Source of the DNA: Erythrocercus mccallii
Taxonomy: Eukaryota; Chordata; Aves; Passeriformes; Dicruridae
Assembly (NCBI GenBank): GCA_013397435.1
Contig: VZRG01000535.1
Location: 186,001-250,000, forward strand
Direction: 5' to 3'
Length of the DNA stretch: 64,000 nt
Shown here: positions 1 through 13,800 of the stretch, piece after piece
Numbering within the stretch: position 1 is the stretch's first letter
Layout of the letters: each line of letters begins with the position of its first letter
The notes under the pieces: model-generated
Databases searched by the model: none
Told to the model about the DNA's origin: nothing
Seen by the model: only the letters and a program-made list of their open reading frames with translations
Translations under genes and position numbers: made by a program

Positions 1-2229
1 TGAAAATGCTTCTGCAAAGACAAAGCTGACAAAGTTCTCACACAGACAGGGCCAGAGTGTCTAAAACTCAGGATCTGAGTACTCAGGTACTGTGGAGAAG
101 CTCTCAGTGAATGTGCTGCCCTGGCCACAGAGGAAACAGCACCTCTCATTCCTCCAGGCTGCATTTCTGCCACTACTCTCCAGCCACTATATTGCTAGTG
201 TTTCCTAGACTTTCCTTCCTCTGTTCTCTTTCAAAACTAATTTACTAATGGCACAGTCCAAAGCAGCAGAAGCATTTCAGTGAAAATATTGCTGAAATTA
301 GGAAAAAAAAGATTAGGGAAAAAAAAAATGGCAATAAAATCAGTAGAGGTAAGACCACTCCTATTATAACGTGTGTTAAATAATTGCTGCCATTTGCAGG
401 AGGAAGCTGTTTTAAAAATAATGTTAAATTTAAGCTTAAACCAGTTTTTATAAATGCAAAACATTACAGTTTATTTCTAGAAGCAATTTCAGGATTTTAA
501 CAATAAAACTGACCTGTCCAGAGTGTGTCAAATAACCAGCCTGGCTGTCTCAGCCCACAGGTTAATGAACCATCAGTACATTCTGCACAGGACTGTACCT
601 GAAGCTATTTTACTTGTTAAATGGCTAAATAGTATCTGACATGCCTGGCAGAGCATTCAGTGTTTCTCAAGAACACCTCTCCCAGAATCTTCTGGCAGAT
701 AAAAGCTTTACTCTGATGGTTCTGAGTGTTTCTTCAGCATCTCCTCTTAACCATCTAGAGGATTTTCTGGAGTGCTTACATGAATAGATGTGCTTGTTAG
801 AAGTACTCCTTTCAAGGAAGTGTTTTGTGAGTGAAACAAGAATTATAATAGACAGTCGAGAGATCCTTTGGGGAAATGGGGTTGGTGGGAACAGACAGAA
901 CATCTTTGCTGAATAAAACATTTTTTAAAGGAATGTCAAAACTAAGCATAACAAGAGATCTCTTCCAGAAGGGGATGGTCTTCACCCTGGATACTTTCCC
1001 ACTACTTTTCTCATGTTCCATGAGAGCTCCAAAGTGTCTGAATAATTTTTGGACTATCTCAGAGAAGTGTTTAAGACACTTACTTGCATTCTAAGCATTT
1101 GATAAAGAAGTTTTTTAAAAGGCAAAGTAATAGAGTGGTCTTGCTTAGTACAGTCCTGAAAATTAGAATAATAAAGTGTATGTTGTTTTGCTTGCAGTCA
1201 TGGTATCACACAAATAAGACAGAGCAAACAAAGAAACCCACATCGTTTACTAGTATAAGGTTCTCTGAAAACTATCCTTTGTGAGAGGGATGATCACTAG
1301 GTAATGTATAGGCCACGTCCAATACAAACGTACAATGAACACACTGTGTGGCAGAGTTTAATTTCCTGGCTCTTGTGGAACTTAAATCTCAACTTTAATA
1401 AGAGTGTGCTGTTGCACAAAAGGCACCACGAAGCAGAGTGATGCAATGGCTGCAATGCAAGCTGAGTGCACAGAATTATGGTCTTTTCCTGGATCTAGCA
1501 CTGGCTTCCAAAATCATTTCGTACATGTCACTTCCACAGCTCAATTTCCTCCTTGATAAAAATGGGACTAACAATGGTTTCTCACCTTTGACACTCCTGG
1601 ATGAAAAGTGCTTAGTATTATTAATTCATGAATTTATCAACCTCAAGCAGAGTTGTGACCTTGAAAATGGAGAAGAGTTCCAAAGTCTGCGGGGGCTTCT
1701 GGGGAGATCATTAGAGCTATTTATTTTACCAGGCAAGCACGTGGCTGTTAAAGAGATGTTGCAGGGCTGGGGAGGAGAGGCAGCATCACACATCAGATAA
1801 TGGGGTGGTTTTCATGCCCAGACACACAGAATTATGGAGACACGGAACTGAGCAAAGGTTGGAATAAGCCCATCATATCCAAGTGGAAGGGCTGCTCCTC
1901 TCCTGGGAGATGCAAAACAAAGTTTTGAAAAACTCTCCATGCTTCAATCCTATATCTTATGGATTAGTTATAACAATCAGTCATAACTATTGATTAGTGT
2001 GGCAGTACACAGGGACTCACAGCAAAACCTCCTTCTCAGTAGAGATCCCTTGAGAACATTTTTCTTTTTTAAGGCATTAAAATGATCAAGAAAACTGAGG
2101 CTGTGTTTTGTAAATCTTTACTAAAGAATGGCAAACCCAAGACAATTCATCATTTGAGTTCCAAAAAAATCTCTCTAAGAACATTTTTCATATGGAAGTC
2201 AGCCTTAGTCCATTGATATTTCGTAAGTC
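1..2229. other. unique AT-rich non-coding DNA
   Basis: No recognisable gene or mobile element is seen. The longest open frame is 120 codons on the plus strand at 1438-1800. It has no domain, signal peptide or repeat that I recognise, and neither border carries a convincing splice site or promoter. Other short frames on both strands overlap and look like chance. The stretch is best read as intergenic or intronic sequence. Confidence 0.5.
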
Positions 2230-2261
2230 TTTTATGAAATATCATAAGATATTTCATAAAA
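2230..2261. repeat. perfect 14-bp inverted repeat (hairpin)
   Basis: The left arm TTTTATGAAATATC (2230-2243) is the exact reverse complement of the right arm GATATTTCATAAAA (2248-2261), with a 4-base loop ATAA. A further partial copy of the right-arm motif, GATATTTCGTAA, sits just upstream at about 2216-2227, so two alternative hairpins can form. The arms are AT-rich. No terminal duplication or transposase is visible, so a MITE identity is not supported. Confidence 0.85.
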
Positions 2262-5200
2262 ATAGCCCAATAGTTTGCCTTATCAAAATGTTGAGTGCTT
2301 TATTAACTTGCCTTGTGGCCTTGTTGCAAAGAGAATTGGAAAGCCCTGAGTGAGTTTCAGCTGAGGGTTCTGCAGCTTTTCGCTCTGCTCTACAATTTCC
2401 TCTGTGCTCCTTTAGCTGATGTTAATTGTGCCCCGCTGCTGTCACTGGAGCAAGTGTCCCCTGCTGCACTGAATCACCAGAAAGCAGCTCCTCCAGTCCA
2501 TCTGTGACAGCTCCAAGTGCAGGGGAAACACTCCTTGTGGATGCACTGATTCAGTGTGGCAGGGGATAAGTGGGCTGGCAGCAGTGGCTTTGTGCATTTT
2601 AATATCTGACAAAAAAAGAGATGGGAATGACCTTCAGGAAGTGGAACAGAGAATGTAAATTTTCTCTTCTCAACTCACCCAACATGCTTGTGCTTAAGTT
2701 GCATTTCAAAGGACTAGAAATTTAGCTGGGACAATGAAAACTGCATGCATCTCTTATAAAATATTTATATTACACCTCAAAGTAACTTGTATGACAGATC
2801 TTAATATACCAATGTGCTGCAAAAGATTTGCTCAGGGCTTTGTTGTTGCTGTTGTTTTTTCTTGTCCTTAGTGAGGATTAGTGGTACAGAGTAGTAACTT
2901 TTCTAAGATTAGAGAATGCAGAGAAAGAAAAAATGCAACCAAGCCAAATACTTATCAGGATTACCCATGTGCCTGTATAGGTAAACAGATTTAAGAACAT
3001 AACCTTTGGAGCTACAGATATGTTCTTAAATCTGATATACACAGCATGGGTTTTGTCCAACAAATAGCTAGGTATCACATCATATAAAGTGTATCATATA
3101 ATCATGGAGTGGGTAAATATGACATATAGAGATTAATACATGACACATTTCTTCTTACAGTCTTAGATCACGTCTGAAACTGGAAAGAAATTTTGGATAT
3201 CAAGAGAAAATAATACATAAAATAATGCAGAAAGTAATTTCTTCTCTAAAATCTCTGAGTCTTCCATACAGATCAGACTGAGATTTCAGTAACTTTCCTC
3301 ACAAAAGTACAAGCACATCACAATACTTAAATGGAACATATACCAGTGGGACTCTCAGTTAGGGACATTCTGCCTCATAGAGAAAATCGTGACCCTATGG
3401 ATTTTTCAGTTACAATGAAGTTATGACTTAGTGAATCCTAAAATACCCTGGTGCCCTGTTAAGCTGCTTTTAAGTATTTATGTTCCATTTTAAGCTACTG
3501 GCCATCTCAGTGTGGAGGTGATCAAGCTTCTCTAGGAGCTTAACTATTTATTTTTTGCTTAGTCTCCTTGACATGAGGAAGTTTAGGACACTTTGTACAG
3601 AAAAAGAATTGGAAGTGTGAGACAACATTTTCTTCTGGGGAAGTAAAAAAAGTTGAAGAGATGTACAATATTTTTTCCACTTTTTCCGAATCATGCATTT
3701 AGTGGCCTTAAAAAAACCCCAACAAACTATCACTTTGCCAGCAAATTAAAGAAAAAAGGAAAAGCATGGCTGTTCATAAAACCATGTCAAAGCTCTTCCT
3801 GATTTTTTCAAATTTGATTGGCAACATTTGGCCAAAGCTATAAATATAGTGTGTGTGCCATAATCTTTAGCCTTTCAGTCTGAACTCACTGTAAAAGACT
3901 CACTTTAATTTAAAACATAAACAAATCTCTTATGTATCTTGTCTATTTTGGAAGATCAGTGCAAACATAATAACTAATATAGCAATATAACTTCTGCAAG
4001 GAGAAATTTATAGTACATTAATCTTTAGATTCTGTATTTGGACTGGAAATGATTACATGATAATGGAGTAAATGCTTTGCTAAGTGAATGCAAACTTAAA
4101 TACTGTATATATCAAATGTGGACATGCTGAAGAATAAATCTGCACTATAGATTAATTAATTTACAGAAAGAACTTTCTTAAATGAAAGCTTTTGAAATAA
4201 TAAGTTCAGGGAAGTGAGTAGGCCATCATTAAAGGGCAGGAAGTAAATTCAATGTGAATCTGTTAAATGAGAGACAGCAAAGTTTTCTATTGAAACAGTG
4301 AAAAAATAGCTACAGCCATCAAAGTTTCCCTCCTCCTGGTAGGAATCAACTCTTCATGCAGCCTGGAGGTGTTGCCAATCTTATTAATTAAATGGTGGGG
4401 TTACCTGAACACAGAAGACTGCAGACTCTGTAGAAATATTCCTTCCACAAGGAGGAGAGTGCATGTAAAAGTACCCCAAGATGTCCACTCAGCACCCACC
4501 ACTTAAAAGTCAAACTCTGTGTCAGATTTAGTCTGAAATGCATCCTTCATCTTTTTTTTTGAGAAAATCTGTGTAACTCTACTACCAAATGTGGTTCTGC
4601 ATGTGAAGTCCTAGCAAGCAGCTGGATGCAAATAGAGATCATCAGAGATCAAGAGGGAATTAAATCTTTACCATATGGTTTGCTCTAATGCAGCACCAGC
4701 ACTGAACCATGGACATTTCTGTAACTCCGTCAGTTGTGACCCTCAGAACCTTATGGATAGCTTGGGCAAGAAGGACACAAACACATTTCTTGTGCTTTTC
4801 CTTTCCTTCCTTCACAAAGCACTTCTATGCTAATTGAAATGGACAAAAAAAAAAAAAAGAAAAAAAAAAAAAAGAAAGGTAATTTCCCTTCTTCCATTCC
4901 AGTGATTTTCAGTTAAAATTAAACCTGGTTAAACTGCAGCAGATAACAACTCTGTAGAGCTGAAACAGGGGAAATAGATTATTTTAAAATGAGAATTGAT
5001 GGTGGCCCATGTTTAAGATGCCATGGTGTATTGGGTTGCATGGCAAGGTTTTGGTAGTGGGGGAGCTACAAGAGTGGTTTTTCTGAGAAGATGCCAGAAG
5101 CTTCCCCTGTGTCCAGCAGAACCAATGGCAGTTTGTATGGATAAAGCCTCCTTCCAATGTGTTAAACTGCATTATAAAGAGACAGGCCCAAGCATTTCAA

Positions 5201-8200
5201 CGGATTAAACATTGCTTCACTCAGTGTTGCCCAAGCGCTCATTCTGAAAATTGAGCTGTGCCATTTACGTCAGTTCAGCTGCACAACACCAGGTACAGCC
5301 TCCTGTTTTTGTAAAAGCAGATCTTCCTGACTAATGGCTCTATCACAATGAGATGCTCACTTCCACTGATAAGGGTATTGCAGGAAGAAAAGCAGCAGGG
5401 TGTTTGTTGGCAAATAGTGTTTCCCAATTTGGGGAAACAGCTGGGGAAGATGATTGTCAGACAGGTTTCAGAAGCACAGAACAGACAGGAGTAGCAAGAA
5501 AGGTGAGGAAACATGACCTCAACTCCACCCAAACCTCAGGCCACCCACACTAATTTTCTGATATTTACGGATGAAATAGGAATTAACTCTTCTCAGCTTC
5601 TTTCTGTTTTCCTGCCTGCCCTGAATCTGTGACCTATGGCTGCGGCTTCTGCACAGGCTCAGTAAATGCCAGCCAAACCCTCTGCATCTCTCTTACCCAA
5701 ACCTTGAGTTCTCCCAGAGCACACCAGCTGAGCTGCAAGAAATGGCCAGGTCCATACTTGGGCACACGGGGAATAGGAGTCCAAGGAATGAAAAGGTGAT
5801 GAAATAAAAGCATGAAATGAAAAGGGTAAAGAGCAAGAATGTTGAAATTTAAGAATAAAGATAGATAATGGAAAAAACCCCTTTCTCCCAGCCTGTCAAA
5901 AAAAACTTTGGGAAGCTTAGCTTTGGAAAAAAATCTTAATAAGAATACAAAACTTCAAATTATGAGTCCAAAAGAATTCTTATAATCTTGAATTAGTTTT
6001 TCAGTAGAGAAGTGAAAATCTGAGAGAGCAGTATTAATTAACATCCTAATGTCATGCCAGTGCTGATATACATAGGAATTACTGCCGCAAACCCCAGAGC
6101 AAGAGGTGTGCTGTTATCTCTCTGATAGCACTCACATATTTCTGTCCTGATAGTTTTTGGTAATGGTGAGAAAGCTATCATCACATGTAATTACAAAAGA
6201 GAGCTGAACGTGGTAAGTAGATGGTCCCTTAGTATCAAAACTTTTGCAAATATTGCTATTATTTCTCTGTTAATAAATGTCTTGGTTAGGATTTTTGAAA
6301 GAAAACCCTTTTACAAAAATCATGTGCTTCACTCATCATTGGCCTCATTTTCCATACACCAAACTTAAGCAATTTGCAGTCAAAAAGAATAATTAGCACT
6401 AACTTGCCATGAACCATGTATGGATTCCTCCTGAACTGGGGTCATTTTCAAGTCAGCACAAAGCTATTCTGTAGGTAAATTCCTAAATGATGCATGCCTA
6501 CAGGACACAGGATAGAGCACGTTACTTATTTACAGTTTTTCTTCCCGGTTACTTTTCTATTTTCTTTCTCCCTCTCGATCGACTTCCAAGAGCCAAGTCT
6601 TTTTGAAAATAATTTTCAATGTTGTAACTTGTGTGTATTTGCACTGTTAGAAGTGATTTCTGATATTCTGTGCTCAGGTGGGAGGAAATGAGTGATAGGG
6701 ATATTAAGGGCCAAGGATATTGAGGGCTCTTCAAGGTATCCAAGTAATTTTGAAAAATCTAAGGCAACCACAAGTGGTTAACAAGGACTTAGCATCCTTG
6801 TAGTTCATCTTACAGACTCTTTGAAATGATCCTCCATCCCTTTCAAGTCACAAGGTCCCCATTCATTTAAGCTGCACAGGATCAATCCCATGAGGCTAAA
6901 GCATATGCCAAAAAACTGTCAGAAGCTAATAGCCAGGACATGGGACAGCAACACTTCATTCCCTGGGTGAATATGGGGGTTCACCTGGCATGAATAAGAG
7001 TTATGACTTCAGAGAGGGCTTTTCTGATAAAACCTCTGATATGTATCAGCTACAGTCTCTGTGACTTTAGTTTTAAGCAACAGACTCCCAGGCACATCCG
7101 TACCTTCCCTCAGCTATCCCATGCAATGCCAATATCCTGCTCTTTCCAAATTGCTTTTCATCAATTAAGGAGGGGCTAATTTAGTGAACTGTGCACTGGA
7201 AAGGCTGTTCCAAGTAAGGAAAAATTTTCCATAAAATGATTTTTCAAACATGCCTTCATAAAAAATGTCAGAGAAAAAGTATTTTAAGGGGCCATGTTTG
7301 TGAAAAAAACCCACATTTTTAATGGCACAAAGTGGCCAACAGCAACACTGGTTGAGGTTGGGACACTGCTGCAGAGCAGAGGTTGCTGCTCTCACTCTAA
7401 GTCTACGACAAACACAAATTTAAGTGAGGAATTTGAGACTATTACTAGCTTTCATCAGTCTCTCTGTGGCTTATTCATGGAATCTGGACAGATCCCAGAA
7501 GCATGGTTTCTCAGCCCTCATTAGGCTCTGCCAAATGAGCCTCCCGTACTTGGAAATACCTACTTGGCACAGATTCTCTCTTGTCTCTCTTCTTTCAGTG
7601 GGTGTTTTGTTGCAATCTTCAGGGTTCATATTGGGCCAGATCCCTTTTCAGAGGAAGGGCTGAACCACGCTCGCAGCTCGCCTGTAACAGTGAAGGGAAG
7701 GCTGCACATGTCATTATTTCTTACAGCTGCTCACATAACACAGCTGAAAATGTCTGCATAAAACCAAGTTGACATTCAAACACCATGAAAACTCCAGCAG
7801 GACTACCTTTGTCACTGTGTGCCCTCTCTCTTGGATACACACGCTGCACCAGACTTGCTCGCTTGCAAACACATTGAGTCAGTGACCTGTGAAAATGGTC
7901 CTGATCTTTCAAACATGAGCTCTGCTCTGCCAGCCCTTAATCAAACAGAAAGATCATTTATGTAATGAACCATCCACAAAAGGCTTTTATTTAGAACACA
8001 CTAACTCGTGTGTCACTTTCTGCTCATAATACCCAACATACCAGCATAAAAGCAAATTCATGTGGATGAGGTGGTGAAAGAATAGTCTTTCAGGAGGTAA
8101 GTGCAATGCTAAATTCACTTGAATTAGCCAGAAGGAGCTAGGTTTGGGATGCTCAGCCCCCTGACTGAAAAGCTTAGCAGTAGGTCAGCCAGACATGACT

Positions 8201-10278
8201 TGGGCTAACAACCTAGCATCCAAAAATAATTGTTTTGTCTGCTAGGAAAAAAGACCCACTGAAGCCAGGAATGCTTTCTGTTTTGGAGAATGGGCAGCAG
8301 TAGTGCCAGATGACAATCCTCTTTTGGTTTGATGCTGGCTTGTTGCTTCTAAGTGTTTCATGAACCTTTAAAGTAATTCCCAATTTTTCTAACTCTTCAC
8401 ATTTAATTTTCCCAAATTCTTCAACTTCAGGGAGATATTTGATATTTTTACTTACTAAAATTGGAAGGTATGTTCAACACCAACAGTTCTACTTTGCTCT
8501 TCATCCTTCTCTGACACAATTTCTATCACCAATTCCACCATTGTTACACAATTGTTACACCTTTTCCTTCAGTTAGACTCATTAAAGCTTGGTGTCCTCA
8601 TAGAAGCAGCTTCTTTGCCTAAAGCAACGACAGACAAAGTAAAAAGCCAGATCAGTTAATTGATATTACTGACAGGAACTCTGATCTCTAAAGACAAATA
8701 TATGAGGTTTTCGTGAGGGATTTTTGTCGTGCAGCAATTTTTTTAATTCTCTCCAGATTTTAAATGAGTTGGTTACCAAAAATTTGAGCTTTGTAAGTGG
8801 CTGGTGGTGTATTTTTATGTACATAAAGGACAGAAAAACAAAAACACTGATGTTAATGAGGGATTCAGTTGGCATTGGTTACAACCACAACCAAGGTTTA
8901 GAGTTCTGTCTCATAGATGTCTTACAAAACAAGCAAAACTTGCCAAATGTTTAATAGAAAATTTCCAAAATAAAGCAGTAGTATGTTGTAAGAGTACAAT
9001 TTTTTTGTTCTTTGCAAACCCAGTAATAATATATTCAGTTAGCATCTTTAAAAACATACAATTAGGGTTTCTCTTCACCAGTATTCTGTTCAGTATTGCG
9101 AAAATAAAAACAAATCATGCAAAGTAGACTTGAAAGACTATAAATATTACTGTTAATTCTGGGATATTCCACTTTTCTGGTGGCAAAGATTAAGAGTTGG
9201 GACTTTGCTATGTCTCAATGGAAAGTTTGATGTTAAACAGTTATCATTAGGCAGCACCAAGAAAACCACTTGTTCTCAGCATATTTTCCTTTCCATAAAC
9301 CAGGGAGCCAGAACTTTTCCATAGAAAAAGGAAGAGGAAATAAATGGATTTCATATAAAACCACTGAACATTTTTGGTCAGACCTCAATTATTTTCAAAA
9401 GCTACATGGGGTGGTAGTGGTTCTGTTTCAAATTAGGAAGATGTCCAAGAGGCACAAAACAGATTGGGATGTGCCTTTCTCAGAACACAGGGATGCTGCT
9501 ACCCCAGGCAGATTCAGTTAACTAAATAGAAAGCATATGCATAAATTTAACATGAATATAACCAAGGAATACAGGTGTTGGTTTCATCTGGTCTGTTTAC
9601 CTAGACAATATCTAATTCATCTATTTTAAAACCACTGACTGGGAAAAAGTTGGCTTGTCCAGGCAAAGTTTCTTTTTTCCTATAAAGTCTACATTTTATA
9701 CAACATATCAAAAATCAGCTACTTCCCAGAGCTTAAACTTGCTGCTACTCCCAGAAAAAATTATATTGCTCATTATTCGTGATGTTGAATAGTTGGTCTA
9801 GTGCTGAACTCATTCATCAATCTACCTTAGATTTTAATAGGAGGACTCAGCTGTGCTGCCACCAGAATTCATGGCACAACTCCCAGTGATGGACACTGCT
9901 GGTTACCAAGGAATACAATCTGCTTATAGCAGATGCCTTCAGAATCATGAGGAGTTTTGTACACATACTTTTATAGAATGTATAGCATTAATTTCTTAGC
10001 AGTAGTAGACATGGGCATAAATATTGCCATCCCAAAGCCACAGTAATCAATAATAGTAAAGAATGAATTATTAACATAGAACTTAATGCAGTACTGTTTA
10101 TGGAATCTTCACAAGGTAGCTGTGAATTATTCAAACAAGCACGGAAAACAATGTGTTTGTAGCATTGTTCAAATACTCAGAATTCAGGCTGTCTTTTGTT
10201 TTGGCCAAATCAATCACATGGTTCCCTATGGAATGGGCATGCTAAAGGCTTTCCTATAACTCTTCCACAGGCAAACAT
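2262..10278. other. unique non-coding DNA, no gene seen
   Basis: Eight kilobases of AT-rich sequence with only short, mutually overlapping open frames (up to about 107 codons at 8804-9127). None resembles a known family. The only low-complexity element of note is the poly-A pair near 4845. No recognisable LINE, LTR or RNA gene was found. Confidence 0.5.
4845..4873. repeat. poly-A tract, A14-G-A14
   Basis: Fourteen A residues, a single G, then fourteen more A residues. It could be the tail of an old retroposed copy, but no parent sequence is recognisable upstream. It may equally be simple low-complexity DNA. Confidence 0.8.
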
Positions 10279-10830
10279 AATCATGGAGTGACAGAATCAC
10301 AGAATCATTTAGGTTGGAAGATACTTTTAAGATCATGAAGTTCAACCATTCACCCAACACTGCCAAGACCACCACTAAATCATAATCTTAAGCACCATAC
10401 CTATAGGTGTTTTGAACACTTCTAGAGATGATGACTCCACCATTTCCTTGGACAACCTGTTCCAATGTTTGATAACCCTCCTGTGAAGAAATGTCTCCAA
10501 ATATCCAAACTAAACTTCCTCTGGCACAACTTGAGGCCGTTTCCTCTTGTCTTGTGTTGTTACCTGGAAGAAGAGACTGACCCCCACCTGACTACACCCT
10601 TCCTTCAGTTATTAACGTTAATGATTAGCTAGGAGAATGATTAGTTCCCCCGAGTTTCCTTTTCTCCAGGCTAAACACCCCAGCTTCCTCAGCCAGCCTT
10701 GTGCTCAAGAGCTCTGTTCCCTTCTCTGGACTTAGTCCAGCCCCTCAGTGTTTTTCTTGCAGTGAAATGCAGAAAACTCAACAAAGCATTCAAGGTGCAG
10801 CTTCACCAGTGCTTATTACTGGATTTAATT
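10279..10830 (-). mobile_element. CR1 LINE, 5'-truncated 3' end
   Basis: Read on the plus strand, the block starts with degenerate AATCA(C/T)(A/G)GA units and continues with the sequence that, in reverse complement, forms the 3' terminus of avian CR1 (TTTAGGTTGGAAG, then GATCATGAAGTTCAACCA). Further in are the CR1 stretches ACTGCCAAGACCACCACTAA, GACTCCACCATTTCCTTGG, CAACTTGAGGCCGTTTCCTC, TTTTCTCCAGGCTAAACA, and a segment about CTTCTCTGGAC and CACCAGTGCTTA. The element is therefore inserted on the minus strand, with its 3' end near 10279. It retains only about 550 bases, lacks the reverse transcriptase frame, and carries many small differences from what I recall of the consensus, so it is an old inactive copy. 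The upstream (high-coordinate) boundary is approximate. Confidence 0.95.
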
Positions 10831-13800
10831 CCCTTTTCCTCTGAATCTGGTAACAACTTTTAGAACTTTCCCATTGCTGTTCTGGTCCTTTGCAGACTGG
10901 CTTTTTTCTTGGACAGACTTAAATAAAGTCAGCTACTGCAGTCAGAAATTTTCTCTTACCTGACGGCATGACACATGACCGGAGAAGGATGGAAGTATCC
11001 CAAAATTGTCATTCTTCTTTGTTCTCTCTCCTTTGTTTCCTCACCAGTTTTGTGACCCACAATAAAACCCCTATTGAGAACCTTTCTTATGCAGTTCACA
11101 AGTCCACCTCTAAACCTGGAAGCTCTGGCTCAAACAGCTAATTAGAGAACTTATCTTCTATAGTCTCCTGTAGCCTGTAGTTTGCTAACCCTAATCAGCT
11201 TTGCCCATTTGAATGCTTCCCCATGTCCTTCATTCTAACTAAGCTGACATTTTGTCAGGCTGAGCAGCTTCTTACCTTCCTTTCAGTTAAACTTGATCAT
11301 TTGGTCACATAGTCAAGATAAAATTACTCTGCAGGCAGGAACTGAAAGCTTTCCACAGTTTACTTTGTCCAAAAAGTATCAGTATTGGAAAAACTTTTTA
11401 GAATGGGTGAAATTTCCATATAAGTTAAAAGTGAAAGGCAAGAAAATATTTAAGAAACAAACAAGAAAATTCTTGTTCTGAACCCATTTTCAGTTCAGAT
11501 ACCCATTTCAATTTATTAATCTTACACTTTCATCAAAGAGAAATACAGCTCTAAAGAGAATACAGGTCTAAAATTTATCTGGAGACTTCTTATTTCCTTA
11601 TACTTCTTTTTAGAGAAAGACAGTTTCAATCAGAATCATACATCAGAGGAAAAACTACTAAAGAGATCAGCACAATTTAGTAGCCATGTTTAGTTTTTCT
11701 TATTGACTGTCAATATCAAATAATTCTGACTGGATTTTTTTGGAACTGTTAAAGATTAGCAACTCCCCTGCTTCCCTAAAATTGCCTCTAGAACCTCAGA
11801 ATATCTGAGATAAAAATTCAGAGCAGTTGATTTGCATCATTTCTGCAGAGGAATGCGATGGCTGAGACATCCACTATCCTTTATTTGCCAGAGAAGGACA
11901 GAGCTTTCAGACAATTGACTTCATCTCTGCGGATTACTGACAAATGTTAAAAGGTCACTCCAAAAGGTGTCCCTTCAGGCCATGTGGGCTTGAGTGGTCC
12001 TGTCCACAACTTATTTGCTCTAGTCCACTGCTTTTAGGTACATATGAAAAGGGCTTTGTGCAAAGCTCATATTAAGACATCTCTGCATGACCTTCCTTTG
12101 CTTTTTTTCAAAGATTCTGGACAACCCTCATCTATGTGGCAAAGGTCAAATGGGAAACACCTTGAAAAGAGCTACTGAAGCAACAAGGGAATGTGAATCT
12201 TTGTGCTCTTCTGCTCTCAGCCATGAAGGTACTGTACCTTATGAGTAAGATCATGGTTCTTTGTTCCTTTGAGACTATTTATTAAAAAATAAGCCTTTGA
12301 AAGCCCTCTTTATTTTCAGTTTGAATCATATAATTAAGAGGAGGAGGTGGAAGCACACTTAAAATATTTTCACTGGAGTCACCTTTGTTAGTTGAGGGGA
12401 AAGATCTGTATTTACAAGAGATGAAATACAGGTCTGTGAAACATAAACACAGAGAATGTATTGGTATTTGAAAATGACAGTTCTACTGAAAAACTTCATC
12501 TTGAGTTACATTTTACCATAGAAATCTGACAGTGCAGAAGGCTTGATCACTCTTGAAGCTTTTTGTACTACATTTCTATTCTCTTTTAGCATCCAAGACA
12601 AATAGAAAAAGAGACAAATCATTCTAAGTCTGCTCAGAATCACAGGTTATAGTAGAATATTGCCTTATTTTTCATAGCTTGAGATCTTACTGATTGCCTT
12701 ACATATCCTCATATCAATTCTTTCTCAGAGCAATCAGTTTTCCTGTTACAAGACCTGCTACAACTTCACTCTCAATTTCAGAAGAAACCTCCTGAACCTC
12801 TTTGAGATAAGTAAGCAATAATATGTCACACCCGAAGAAATTACAGGAAATATGCTGTTATTAAAGATACCCAGAAAAGGTCAGCTCTGAAAACAAGAGA
12901 ACAAGCAGCATTTCCATCCCTGGCCTGCCTCCAATGCTGAAGAATGTTAAGCAGTTCAGCAAGCAGAGAAAAGCTGCTGCCCCAGGCTAAGGGCACCTTG
13001 CAGTCCAGCACAGAGGGCTGTGCTCACGGGACAGACAGAAGTGGCTGTGGCACAGACTATAGGGGACAGGCTCTGTGCCCCCCTGGCCAAGTGCCACCAG
13101 CCTGGTTACCACCAGAGCTCAATTCTCTGGTTTAAATGGAACCTTGTTGAGCCAAGTAAGGAATAGATTTAGAAACATCCGTATTAAAGAGACAGCTTTC
13201 TTTTGAAATCGCATTTCTGTACCTTTCAAACAAATTCGTGATGTCACATGAAGAACAGGGAGCCATTTGAAAAATAGGGATAGGCCTTTTTGTAATTTGC
13301 ATAATATACAGTGGTATTTGTGATTTCCATTTTGTAACTCACACGGAGAATATTTACTTGGTATAATGTTAAATGTGAGCTCTGTGAAATATTGCAACTC
13401 TAGAAATGTGTCAAGAAAATGCACTCATCTCAAAAATCAAGCTGAAAAACCATGATCTGGCTTTTAAGAATCTGCCTGTGCCAATAACTCAAATTCTTTT
13501 TCCAGCATAAAAAGCAGGATGTGCCTATTTAGTATAACATGACCATAATATTATCTAACAGAAGTCCACAGAACACATTTGAAACATTTGTCTTACAGTC
13601 CCCAGGTGAGCACATTATCATTTTCTTCTTGTCACTCAACACTGAGCATGTTAGATAACAACCTATAATAGAATTTAATATAATGGTTTCTCAAGTCAAT
13701 ACTGGGATGAAGATTGAGATTTTTTTAATGGGATCTGAGTAGCCAAATCCCCTGGGTAGCATGGATGATCACATCAGCCTTAAAATTCAGTTGAGCAAAA

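Noticed and set aside
1438..1800. 120-codon plus-strand frame
   Set aside because: Length is within chance expectation for the window and no motif or splice border supports it.
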